From NCBI GenBank assembly GCA_964596165.1, contig CAZQTW010000096.1, positions 1 to 18,123 on the forward strand: a stretch of DNA of 18,123 bases. The letters run 5' to 3'. Below the pieces are notes generated by a model that saw only the letters and a program-made list of their open reading frames with translations, did not search any database and was not told the origin of the DNA. Source of the stretch: CAYUQT01 sp964596165. Its GTDB lineage: Bacteria > Planctomycetota > Phycisphaerae > UBA1845 > JAFGLZ01. The position numbers and the translations under genes were made by a program. Below, in pieces: positions 1 to 7,563 of this stretch (its first letter is position 1; every line of letters begins with the position of its first letter).

Positions 1-28
1 GTAAGTCGCGAGGATGCCCCAAACGAAT

Positions 29-1081
29 TTACACAGGATTTGACACGACCTCCACACGATAGTACAGGAGTCGAGGTTGGGGGTGTGCCAGGATGATTGG
101 CCTAAGATCCATGACGTCCATCTTTCTGTCTGTCAGAAGGCCCTTGATTTGATCAAAACACGCGCCGGGGCGCTTCAGACCGCGAAAGAGCGTCTCCTTG
201 CCTGGAATCAGTAGAACCAACAGACGCGCGCCTGCCGCGTCACACATCCTGCCGGCCTCCAACAGATCGGCGCAGACATCCTTCAGGGCGGCATCTATGA
301 TGCCCTGAGCACGCCGCTCAGCGAAACTCGCCGGCAAGATGGCCCTGTACAATGCCAGATAGCCCTTCGGGCGAAGCAGACTGCTCTCGCCGGCAGGGGG
401 ACCACACCAATAGCCGCTGTGATACGTGAACCAGTCCAACCCCGACTTGCGCCAAGACTGGTAATCCTGCAATTCATAGAAGTCATTCTCAAACACCCCG
501 TAGATGACCATGCGCGGTCGCAGCGGCAATGCATAGCGTGACAGGATGATGTTGTACTGCGGCGTGCACATGCGGTGCATGGCGAAGCTGTGGTAGGCGA
601 GTGACCGCCCCTTGAAGCTCTCTTAGAACGGCCGAGCCGCCATTTCCATGAAGGAATCGCCGACTCCCACCACATCAACCGGCCGTCCCAGACGACGGTC
701 TGCGATGGCATCCGGGTGGTTTCGAAAGCCCCACTGATCGGTGCTGAGAATGCCGTGTTCCGGGTCCTGGTCCGCCCAATTCAGCGAAATGCCCTCTTGG
801 CGATCCACATTGGGTCGCCAGACATATCCGATGTCCGGACGAACCTCGAGGTATTTCTGTATCCGATCGACGGCGGCACTGCGCTTGTAGGTCACGACAT
901 CGAAGTAGTAGCGGAGAAACACGTCGCCCGCCACTACGGCCACCCCAAGGGAGACGATTGAGCTCAGAAGCCTCCACCTCGCTCGCGGGCGAGTACGTTT
1001 GACGCGTTTCTCGCCGGCCGCCTGGTCAGACGGCAAACTCGCCGGAAGGGCTTGATTCGGATCGGAGACATGCGTGCCCAA
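29..1081 (-). pseudogene. SGNH-hydrolase-like membrane-anchored protein, interrupted by in-frame TAA
   Basis: One reading frame runs from a TTG at 1081 to 29 but has a TAA at 625-623. Both sides belong together. The N-terminal part has a basic stretch, a membrane anchor (about residues 37-56) and the SGNH block I motif GDS (about 141-143). The downstream part continues in the same frame with a hydrolase-like body (PRMVIYGVFENDFYE). The start is inferred from a GGGAGGAG ribosome site at 1088-1095, 6 nt before TTG; an ATG at 1183 would lie inside the upstream gene. The C-terminus ends in YYRVEVVSNPV where SGNH proteins usually have the catalytic Asp-x-x-His (block V), and I see none. A second lesion near the end is therefore possible. 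SGNH proteins of this type act on ester or acyl groups at the cell envelope, but the substrate cannot be told. TAA cannot be selenocysteine, and other genes here terminate with it. An assembly error remains possible. Confidence 0.7.
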
Positions 1082-1112
1082 CGGTGTCTCCTCCCAAGGG
1101 CGACGTGAATGC

Positions 1113-2405
1113 CTAGTGTCTCTTCTCCCACTTCGCAAGTTCGGCCACTTGCGAAAGGGTGCTGCCGGCATCAATCTCAGCACGAAGACGATTCTCCCTT
1201 TCGAGAACGTCTTGGGCTCGGTTGGCGACCTCCACCGCCTCCGCTTTAGGGATCACAATGACGCCGTCGTCATCTGCCACGATCCAGTCACCCGGGCAAA
1301 CGCGCCGGTTCCCAACTATGATAGGGACGTCCATCTCCCCATGTCCCTTCGGATCGCCCGCCGCCGGCACGATGTACCGGGCGAACGCCGGGAAGCCAAG
1401 CTGCCGAATCTCGGCAACGTCTCGGATAGCTCCGTCGATGACAACACCCGCAATCCCTTTGGTTCGACAACTGTGACTGGCCAGTTCCCCCCAAACGGCG
1501 GGCGGCTTCGAACCTGCGTCGATGACGATCACATCCCCCGGCTTGGCGTGATCGATTGCGCGGACCGGCTTGGCCCAGTCCCCGGCAAGCGTTCGGACCG
1601 TAAACGCAGGCCCGGCTAGTTTCATGCCCTCGCGAATGGAGCGGATGCCCTCTATCTCTCGCGCATTGTGCATTGCACCGGATATGTCAGCCGTACTGAC
1701 ACGCTGGAATACTTCACGTACCTGATCGGCTCCGACACGACGAAACAGAACACTCGTGACGGCACGGCGCTTTGCGATGGCCTGCTTGATTTCCGCGGCC
1801 GCCTTCCGTGCATCCGGTGACTTGCTGATCGCTCCGCCGACAATGACCACGCTCGCGCCGTTCTCAACGGCAGCAACGCACGTCTGTGAATTGATCCCCC
1901 CCGCTATCGCGAGTGGAATCTCGATTCGCCTGGCGATTTCCGCCAACACGCCGAATCCGACCTTCCCGTGCATCTGTTCGTCAATGGACGTATGAACGCC
2001 GATAAAGTCCGGTCGAAGCTTGGCCAACTCGACGGCCCGTTCAACCGGGTGGGGTACGGCGATCAGATCGACGGCGATTCGTGCCCCGAAATTCGCACCC
2101 GCCTCAATGCATTCCGCTATGGTCTCGTTGCACGCCTGTCCGAGCACGTCAACGATGTTCGCACCCGCCTTTGCCGCACACTCGACCTCGATCCGGCCGG
2201 CGTCCATCACCTTCATGTCGGCCACGATCGTTCTGTCGGGAAACTCGGCGCGAAGCCTTCGCACCGCATTCAGACCCTCGGCCTTGATCAGGGGTGTCCC
2301 TGCTTCGAGCCAGTCGACGCCCCCTGCCACCGCCTCTCGCGCAACGCGCAACGCCTGCTCGATGTTCACGAAATCCAGCGCAAGTTGAACCACTGGTTCC
2401 ATCAT
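1113..2405 (-). CDS. Bifunctional 3-hexulose-6-phosphate synthase / RraA-like protein
   Basis: This is a two-domain fusion of about 430 aa. Residues 1-215 form a TIM barrel of the orotidine-phosphate-decarboxylase superfamily and match 3-hexulose-6-phosphate synthase: QLALDF at the start, the DMKVMDAG metal/phosphate motif (about 63-70), GVHTSID, and the phosphate-binding AIAGGI and VIVGGAI loops. HPS condenses formaldehyde with ribulose 5-phosphate, or runs in reverse to make pentose phosphate. Residues from about 227 to the end are RraA-like: a GDVIVIDAG strand, WGELAS, and GAIRDVAE with the Arg-Asp pair used by RraA-fold aldolases. The same fusion is annotated in archaea as hexulose-6-phosphate synthase/ribonuclease regulator. 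No 6-phospho-3-hexuloisomerase is visible here. I prefer the ATG at 2405 or 2402 because HPS proteins begin just before QLALDF; the frame also allows ATG at 2459, adding 18 unconserved residues. The broken SGNH gene follows by 31 nt on the same strand. Confidence 0.88.
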   Translation of the reverse strand: MMEPVVQLALDFVNIEQALRVAREAVAGGVDWLEAGTPLIKAEGLNAVRRLRAEFPDRTIVADMKVMDAGRIEVECAAKAGANIVDVLGQACNETIAECIEAGANFGARIAVDLIAVPHPVERAVELAKLRPDFIGVHTSIDEQMHGKVGFGVLAEIARRIEIPLAIAGGINSQTCVAAVENGASVVIVGGAISKSPDARKAAAEIKQAIAKRRAVTSVLFRRVGADQVREVFQRVSTADISGAMHNAREIEGIRSIREGMKLAGPAFTVRTLAGDWAKPVRAIDHAKPGDVIVIDAGSKPPAVWGELASHSCRTKGIAGVVIDGAIRDVAEIRQLGFPAFARYIVPAAGDPKGHGEMDVPIIVGNRRVCPGDWIVADDDGVIVIPKAEAVEVANRAQDVLERENRLRAEIDAGSTLSQVAELAKWEKRH

Positions 2406-2531
2406 CTCAAGCCCCAAAGGGCCGGGCGCAGGATACACAAGGTAAGCCCTTGCTAACATCAGTATGGCCGATGCCGTATGCCATTACAAGGATACAGAAT
2501 CATTTCACGCATGTCGATACAAGTCCGGGCC

Positions 2532-2561
2532 TTGACAGTCCGACGCTATGCCCGATATGTT
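2532..2561 (+). promoter_or_regulatory. Sigma-70-type promoter of tRNA-Leu
   Basis: A perfect -35 box TTGACA at 2532-2537 is followed after 18 nt by TATGTT at 2556-2561 (four of six consensus bases). The predicted start of transcription near 2568 would give a leader of about 29 nt before the tRNA. This is the strongest core promoter I found in the window. Confidence 0.55.
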
Positions 2562-2596
2562 TAGCAGTGTCGGGTGAGAGAACCGTGCTACCCGAA

Positions 2597-2681
2597 GCGG
2601 AAGTGGCGGAATTGGCAGACGCGCAGGCTTCAGGTGCCTGTGGGGTTCACCCCCGTGGAGGTTCGACTCCTCTCTTCCGCA
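2597..2681 (+). tRNA. tRNA-Leu (anticodon CAG)
   Basis: A full cloverleaf can be folded. The acceptor stem GCGGAAG (2597-2603) pairs with CTTCCGC (2674-2680), with discriminator A at 2681. The D stem GCG/CGC is at 2606-2608 and 2620-2622, with a GG-containing loop. The anticodon stem CAGGC/GCCTG carries loop TTCAGGT with CAG at 2631-2633. A long variable arm, as expected for leucine, precedes the T arm (GGAGG-TTCGACT-CCTCT, 2657-2673). CCA is not encoded and must be added after transcription. The tRNA decodes CUG. Confidence 0.95.
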
Positions 2682-2815
2682 TTGTCTGATATTCCCTTAC
2701 ACCGGCTGCCGCATGTTGTACACTCGATCTCCCAGTGATAGACTCTGAGCTTTCTTGCGCAGTGCCAACGTCGACACTGCTGTAGTGTGGTTCCAGACAC
2801 CAGGGAGTGGACTCA

Positions 2816-4201
2816 ATGGCCCCCAGTCGTTCTTATGAGCTTGCCCCACGCGAGGTCCCCCGCGTCAACACCCGTTTTCGCCGCATCGTGACGCCCTTCC
2901 CCGTGCCGGCCTCTATTCCGTTGCTGGAAGCCCTCAGACGGTATGAGCCCAGAAGCATGGAGGGGCAGCCACCGGTCGTCTGGGATCATGCCGAAGGATG
3001 CCAAGTGTATGACAAGTACGGCAACATGTGGCTCGATTTCTCCAGCGGGGTGCTTGTGACCAACGCCGGCCACGGCCGCAAGGAGATCGCCGAGGCGATC
3101 ATCGAACAGACCCGTCACGGGCTTCTGACGCATTATTGCTTTCCGGGGGAACCGCGGATGGAATTGGCTCGTCGGCTGATCGAGCTTGCACCACCCGAAC
3201 TGAATAAGGCCTTCATCCTCACCACGGGCAGCGAGGCCGTCGAGTGCGCCATCAAGTTGTCCCGCGCCCATGGCTCGGCCGTCGGTGGCCGCGACAAAAT
3301 AACGATGGTAAGCTTCTCAGGCTCTTTTCACGGCAGGACCTTGGGCGCTCAGCTCGCGGGTGGCATTCCGGCGTTGAAAGAATGGATCGGGAGGGAAGAC
3401 CCCACATTTGTGCAGGTACCCTTTCCCGATGGCTTCCGCTGCGAGGACGTCGGTTTCGAAGTGTTTGAGCGAACCCTCGCCGCCAAGGGGGTCCGACCTG
3501 AACACGTCTGTGGGGTCCTTACGGAGACCTTCCAGGGCGGCGGCGCCATTTTCCTGCCGACGGAGTACATGCGTCGGCTAAGAGACTGGTGCACCCGACA
3601 TGACGTTGTTCTCACCTGCGATGAAGTCCAAGCAGGCTTCGGGCGGACAGGAAAGCAGTGGGGATTCGAGCACTACGCTATTGTGCCGGATCTCATCTGT
3701 TTGGGCAAAGGCATCAGCAGCAGCCTGCCCGTATCGGCCGTCTTGGGCCGTGCCGAGCTGCTCAATCAGTTCCCGCCCGGATCCATGACAAGCACCCATA
3801 CGGGCAATCCGATCTGTGCGGCCGCCGCTTGCGCCAATATCGACCTTATTCTTCGAGAGCGACTGATCGATCACGCCGCCAAGGTCGGAGAAATCCTCCA
3901 GGCCGAGCTTGCGGCGATCAAAACCAAGTTCTCCAGCGTCATCGGAGCCCACAACGGCAAGGGAATGGTCGCAGGCCTGCAGTGTGTCGTGCCCGGAACG
4001 AAGGACCCGGATGCCGATCTCGCCTGGGGTGTCGTACGCCGTTGCGTCGAGAGCGGCCTGCTGTTCTTCAGTCCGGTGGGATATGGCGGAGCGACGGTCA
4101 AGATCTGCCCGCCCCTATGTACGCCCCCTGACGCCGTTCGGGAGGGCTGCCAGACGATATCAGAGGCATTCGCGTCAGTGCTCTCTAGTCGGAGGGGCTA
4201 A
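2816..4201 (+). CDS. Class-III PLP-dependent aminotransferase (GABA/ornithine aminotransferase family)
   Basis: A 461-aa fold-type-I aminotransferase of class III. Visible landmarks are the N-terminal YDKYGNMWLDFSSG block, the cofactor phosphate-binding TTGSEAVECAIKLSR, SFHGRTLGA, the TCDEVQAGFGRTG motif with D269 that contacts the pyridine nitrogen, and LICLGKGISSSLPVSA with Schiff-base lysine K298. SMTSTHTGNPICAAA is the usual post-lysine block. The length is normal and no catalytic residue is missing. Such enzymes move an omega-amino group (4-aminobutyrate, ornithine, lysine and similar) to 2-oxoglutarate; the exact donor cannot be read from sequence. The ATG at 2816 is preferred because GGGAG (2803-2807) sits 8 nt upstream; a GTG at 2807 overlaps that site. 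The gene seems monocistronic: a tRNA lies before it and a long non-coding stretch after it, so context does not help with substrate. Confidence 0.93.
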   Translation: MAPSRSYELAPREVPRVNTRFRRIVTPFPVPASIPLLEALRRYEPRSMEGQPPVVWDHAEGCQVYDKYGNMWLDFSSGVLVTNAGHGRKEIAEAIIEQTRHGLLTHYCFPGEPRMELARRLIELAPPELNKAFILTTGSEAVECAIKLSRAHGSAVGGRDKITMVSFSGSFHGRTLGAQLAGGIPALKEWIGREDPTFVQVPFPDGFRCEDVGFEVFERTLAAKGVRPEHVCGVLTETFQGGGAIFLPTEYMRRLRDWCTRHDVVLTCDEVQAGFGRTGKQWGFEHYAIVPDLICLGKGISSSLPVSAVLGRAELLNQFPPGSMTSTHTGNPICAAAACANIDLILRERLIDHAAKVGEILQAELAAIKTKFSSVIGAHNGKGMVAGLQCVVPGTKDPDADLAWGVVRRCVESGLLFFSPVGYGGATVKICPPLCTPPDAVREGCQTISEAFASVLSSRRG

Positions 4202-4678
4202 TACTCTCATGATTCGGGTAAGTATTCCCCGGTCAGCTTTCGTAAGGTTTCACGCCAATTGATCCCATCGATGGTGCCCACTCCGTGATGCACTTGAGGA
4301 AACAACGTTCCTTTGTCCAAGGGCGCGGTCCAAACACCTTGTGTCGATAGGTGTTGTGATTTCAGTTTATCGGGCGGCAATAACTTGACTTAAGCCAGAG
4401 AGAGTCGTTGACTTGGGCAACACTCGACCATATTATTCCGTGAAAAGGTACCGGGGACAACTCGGCACATCTGCCCCGGTGACTTTTCTCTCGCTAGGGG
4501 ACAGAAATAAAGGGCCCGTCTGCAGCTTGACGAGTCGCACCGGAATATCACGCGTCTCCGGCCTGCGGGGAAGCCACAACTGCTTTTCGTGGAGAGAGAA
4601 AGCCGTAGCATGTACTATCAAACCAGACAATACCCCCAGGCCACCTCCGCGAGCCTACAAGGAGACACCATTAACGCT
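4202..4678. other. Long intergenic stretch without a convincing gene
   Basis: This separates the aminotransferase from the HEAT/TPR gene. Short reading frames on both strands have no recognisable motif or supported start. The only structure I can support is the REP-like hairpin in its middle and the ribosome site at its right end. I see no clear promoter, riboswitch or terminator. Confidence 0.5.
4443..4487. repeat. REP-like imperfect inverted repeat
   Basis: AAAAGGTACCGGGG on the left is mirrored by CCCCGGTGACTTTT on the right, forming a stem of about 14 positions with two mismatches around a loop of roughly 17 nt. A further GGGGACAGAAATAAAG at 4497-4512 repeats the GGGGACA that ends the left arm (4453-4459). 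GGTACCGGGGACA-type hairpins near TTTATTTCTGTCCCC-like words resemble dispersed REP elements mobilised by IS200-type RAYT transposases; this comes from general recollection, not a search. No transposase is present. It could also act as a terminator or mRNA stabiliser, as the right arm ends in TTTT. Confidence 0.4.
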
Positions 4679-5317
4679 ATGACAGAAAACACGTCTGAGT
4701 TTGAAGATCTTAATGTCATTAATACTCTCATTAAGGATGAACGATCTCAAAGCAGCCTGATAGCCTTGCTCCATGGCCAAGACCCCGTTGTGTCCAGACT
4801 TGCGGCCAACTGCCTGGGTTCCATGGGTGACATGGAGGTGGTGCGCCCGCTCGCGAGGATGTTGCACTCCGAGGATCTGGAGTTGGTCATGGCGTGTGAG
4901 CACGCGCTCTGGTCCGTCTGGTTTCGACAGGCCGGCCGCGCCGCCGCGGAAACCTTGCACAAAGCGGCGGACCTTGCGGCCAAGGGAAAGGCTGCTGAGT
5001 CAACGACGCTCTTTGACCAGTTGATCGCCCAGCACCCCACTTTTGCAGAGGTCTACCATCAGCGGGGCATGGTGCTCTACCTTTCCGACGCCTACTACGA
5101 CGCCATTACTGATTTCCTGAGGACAATCCAACTGAACGACGTACACTTCTCGGCCATGGCCAACCTCGGCCATTGTGCGGTTCAACTCGGTCGATACGAG
5201 GCCGCGCAAAAGTGGTACTTGGCTGCTCTCGATATTCACCCCAAGCTCCCCGGCGTCCGACAGGTTCTTAGGCGCCTGCGTGATTTCGTCTCGCCGACCG
5301 GGCACTTGACGGCCTGA
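4679..5317 (+). CDS. Small HEAT-repeat plus TPR protein
   Basis: A 212-aa soluble protein with no signal peptide. The first ~85 residues look like HEAT repeats of the PBS-lyase type: DPVVSRLAANCLGSMGDMEVVRPLARML, then a second helical pair EDLELVMACEHALWSVWF. Residues from about 95 onward form three TPR-like helical pairs, with typical positions in HPTFAEVYHQRGMVLYLSDAY, HFSAMANLGHCAVQLGRYEAA and the helix after it. Such proteins are protein-protein scaffolds with no enzymatic residues; the partner is unknown. The ATG at 4679 is preferred, though AAGGAG (4659-4664) lies 14 nt away. An in-frame ATT at 4670 is better spaced, and an ATG at 4610 would add 23 residues, so the start is uncertain. 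It stands alone between two intergenic gaps. The next gene, the MBL-like protein, may be co-transcribed. Confidence 0.8.
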   Translation: MTENTSEFEDLNVINTLIKDERSQSSLIALLHGQDPVVSRLAANCLGSMGDMEVVRPLARMLHSEDLELVMACEHALWSVWFRQAGRAAAETLHKAADLAAKGKAAESTTLFDQLIAQHPTFAEVYHQRGMVLYLSDAYYDAITDFLRTIQLNDVHFSAMANLGHCAVQLGRYEAAQKWYLAALDIHPKLPGVRQVLRRLRDFVSPTGHLTA

Positions 5318-5474
5318 ACCGAACCAGAGCGTCCCTCCTCGCGATAGTTTTTCGTTAGACCGATGCTTCTTGTGAGTGCCCTCGGCGGTCTCGCATCAAC
5401 TGGGACAATCGAGACAACGTGGTCCGCTCGCACCGGTTCCTCTGATACAATACGGCGATGCGGGAGTGGTCGGC

Positions 5475-6155
5475 ATGGGCATTACGTACGACGTGGTGAG
5501 CATCGGTTGCCTGAGCTTCAACCGATTCTGGAATGAACGACAACCCGTTCGTGGACCGCATGCAACTACAACGCTGATCCGCGACGGAACCCAGGCCATC
5601 CTGGTGGACCCCTCACTCCCCGCGGAGCTTCTCGTTCACCGTCTGGATGAGCGCACAGGCCTGAAGCCCGAGCATGTCGACCGCGTGTTCCTCACGTCGT
5701 TTCAGCCGGTTCACCGAAGGGCACTGGTCGCATTCGAGCGGGCCGAGTGGCTCATGCATGAGGTGGAGATTCAAGCCTATCGGGAGCATCTGCAGCAACT
5801 CCTTGCCAACTCTGTTGACGACGAATCGGAGCGGACCTTGCTGGCCCGCGAGGAACTGTCCCTACTGGAGCGCATCAAGCCGGCTCCGGAAAGATTGACA
5901 CCTACTGTCCATCTGTTCCCCACTCCCGGAGTAACGCCCGGCTCTTGCAGCCTACTCGTTTTGCCGGCCACCGCGACCATCGTGGTGGCGGGTGACGCCG
6001 TCATTAGCCGCGAATACCTCGACAACGGAAGAGTCTTTGAGCGATGCGCGGACGCCGATCAGGCTGCCGATTCATTGGCCGAGATCATTGAAATCGCCGA
6101 CCAAATCATCTGCGGACATGACAATCTGGTTGTCTGTCAAGGCCGCAGCCTCTGA
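5475..6155 (+). CDS. Metallo-beta-lactamase-fold protein with degenerate metal site
   Basis: A 226-aa protein that follows the MBL-fold plan: strands around HATTTLIRDG and AILVDPSL (about 29-48), VFLTSFQPVHRRAL (71-84) where the HxHxDH motif belongs, FPTPGVTPGSCSLLV (148-162), VVAGDAV (170-176) and an ICGHD close (213-216). In the metal motif the usual His-x-His-x-Asp-His reads S75-x-Q77-x-V79-H80, and the His of TPGHTPGS is V153. D174 and H215 remain. It is thus probably not a classical dinuclear hydrolase; a single-metal, non-catalytic or ligand-binding role is inferred. The start is supported by GGGAG (5462-5466), 8 nt before the ATG. Length is near that of a minimal MBL domain. A helical insert rich in Glu/Leu lies at about 95-135. 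Confidence 0.75.
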   Translation: MGITYDVVSIGCLSFNRFWNERQPVRGPHATTTLIRDGTQAILVDPSLPAELLVHRLDERTGLKPEHVDRVFLTSFQPVHRRALVAFERAEWLMHEVEIQAYREHLQQLLANSVDDESERTLLAREELSLLERIKPAPERLTPTVHLFPTPGVTPGSCSLLVLPATATIVVAGDAVISREYLDNGRVFERCADADQAADSLAEIIEIADQIICGHDNLVVCQGRSL

Positions 6156-6462
6156 AACGTGCAGCCACCGGCGAGTCGGTTGGCCCCAACAAGGCATCGT
6201 GCGACCGCAACAGCCGGCAGAACGTACTCTCTCACTCAGTACGTACCGCGGTGTCTTGCGATTGCCAATTGGCCAGGGTGGCCGACGAGTATGGCCCGAT
6301 CTCCGGACTGATCACGGTCGAAGATGTGCTGGAGCACACGGCGACCGAGATACACGATCGTGAGTGACCCGCGCAGCTCCCGGACACCCTGCTCACACAC
6401 GTTCTCGGATGCCTGTGTGATTCCGTCCGAACCGGTCGATCACATGTTCCATGGCCGGTGAT
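6156..6462. other. Intergenic stretch between convergent genes
   Basis: About 307 nt between the plus-strand MBL-like gene and the minus-strand YdjC-family gene. It contains the CBS-domain remnant listed separately and a short GATCAC/GTGATC inverted repeat at its right edge. No T-tract terminator is seen on either strand, and no intact gene. Confidence 0.5.
6269..6367 (+). pseudogene. Remnant of a CorC/HlyC-type CBS-domain protein (C-terminal end)
   Basis: The frame ending in TGA at 6365-6367 encodes a run containing ADEYGPISGLITVEDVLEH and then an acidic end EIHDRE. This is very close to the second CBS motif of CorC/HlyC-type transporters (typically VVDEYGG-x-x-GLVTLEDVLEE-x-x-GEI). The frame upstream is open but unlike a CBS domain, and no start with a ribosome site exists. 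I read it as the decayed 3' end of a lost gene. The match is short and made by eye. Confidence 0.42.
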
Positions 6463-7500
6463 CTAATTGACGTTCGCCTGGGTGCTCGTCGGTGGCGGCA
6501 TGGGCCGGCGCTTGGCCAAGTCCTTCCATCCGACCAACTCGATCTTCTGGTCCTTGAGGAATTGGCGAACCTCCGGGTCGCCGAAGACACGAAACTCCCA
6601 ATCCCGCGTCTTCGCGCTTCCGGTGATCGACTGCAATTCGGGAGTCAGGACGGACGGATGAATAATGATCTTATTGATGCCCGGCTTGATCTCCCCGAGC
6701 TGCTTGAGGAGTTGTGCCTTCCGTTCCTCATAGCTCTTGGCCCCATCCGTGTGGGGATAGTCAAACCGGTCGATCTTCGCCGAGGGATACTTCTTCAAGG
6801 TCTCGATCAACTGCGGCGTCAACGGAACCGTGTGTTCCCGAGCGATGGCGATGAACTCCGGATTGGGCTCGATCAGGAAGGGCGTGATGCCGAATTCCTT
6901 TGCGACCTTCATGTAGGCCGCCGCAAAATCCGGGCGAGCGAACACCGTCCCCATGTGAGTATCCAGGTGTGTCGGCTTGACGCCCCAGGAAATAGCTCGC
7001 TGGACCTGCGCGCGGATCTCTCGCTCAACCTCTTCCGGTTTGGCCCGCAGGGCCACTTGAAGCACGTCGCTCCACAAAAAACCGTTCTTGTCGCACAATG
7101 ACGGCACTTCACCGGGTGGCAGAACTGGACGCCACTTGTAGGTCTTCCACTCGGCCGTCAGGGTAATGTGAAGACCGATGTCATAGTCCGTGTGGTCCTT
7201 GGCCCACATGCAGAAGTCGTAAGCCCAGGGACACGGCATCATAATGCTCCCAGACGAGATCCTCCCGTCGCCAAATGCTTCCTTGCCCGCGGCATTTGCC
7301 GCGTGGCACATTCCCAAGTCATCGGCATGGACAATCAACAACTTGGCATCTGCCGGCCACCCCAGTTTGACCGAAGAGAGCACCACCGGTTCCGACGCTG
7401 TCCCGACTTCCTGCTTGCCGCTTGAACCTGATTCGGCCCCTTGTGCGAACGTCATCCAAAGTCCCGTGAAGACAACCACCCCCGAAATGCACGTCCTCAT
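6463..7500 (-). CDS. Secreted YdjC/ChbG-family carbohydrate deacetylase
   Basis: A 345-aa protein with an N-terminal signal peptide (hydrophobic residues about 5-20, ending FAQGAES). The mature part has the YdjC-family metal motifs: LIVHADDLGM (HADDLG at 58-63), GLHITLT (H111), THLDTHMG (H178 and H182) and a late IIIHPS. YdjC/ChbG enzymes remove acetyl groups from N-acetylglucosamine-containing oligosaccharides such as chitobiose using a divalent metal. The length is somewhat above the cytoplasmic ChbG type, mostly from the leader and a C-terminal tail rich in Pro/Thr. The ATG at 7500 is well supported by GGAGGAG about 4 nt upstream. It follows the GNAT/glycosidase-like gene by 63 nt on the same strand, so the two may form a short operon acting on amino sugars; that link is inference. 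All ligand residues are present. Confidence 0.87.
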   Translation of the reverse strand: MRTCISGVVVFTGLWMTFAQGAESGSSGKQEVGTASEPVVLSSVKLGWPADAKLLIVHADDLGMCHAANAAGKEAFGDGRISSGSIMMPCPWAYDFCMWAKDHTDYDIGLHITLTAEWKTYKWRPVLPPGEVPSLCDKNGFLWSDVLQVALRAKPEEVEREIRAQVQRAISWGVKPTHLDTHMGTVFARPDFAAAYMKVAKEFGITPFLIEPNPEFIAIAREHTVPLTPQLIETLKKYPSAKIDRFDYPHTDGAKSYEERKAQLLKQLGEIKPGINKIIIHPSVLTPELQSITGSAKTRDWEFRVFGDPEVRQFLKDQKIELVGWKDLAKRRPMPPPTSTQANVN

Positions 7501-7563
7501 TGGCTCCTCCGGCGATCCACTTCCAGCACCAGAACCATATCCAACCTAGCGGGAAATCCGCGG

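Noticed and set aside
623..625. Recoded stop or selenocysteine in the SGNH gene
   Set aside because: The codon is TAA, not TGA, and TAA terminates other genes in this window, such as the aminotransferase at 4199-4201.
2294..2689. Open frame across the tRNA-Leu gene
   Set aside because: It overlaps the HPS gene and the complete tRNA cloverleaf and has no recognisable domain.
2716..2744. TTGTAC-N17-TAGACT as promoter of the aminotransferase
   Set aside because: The -35 box matches only three of six consensus bases; not convincing by eye.
6438..6463. GATCAC/GTGATC inverted repeat as terminator after the YdjC-family gene
   Set aside because: Only six base pairs around a 14-nt loop, overlapping the stop codon, with no T tract on either strand.
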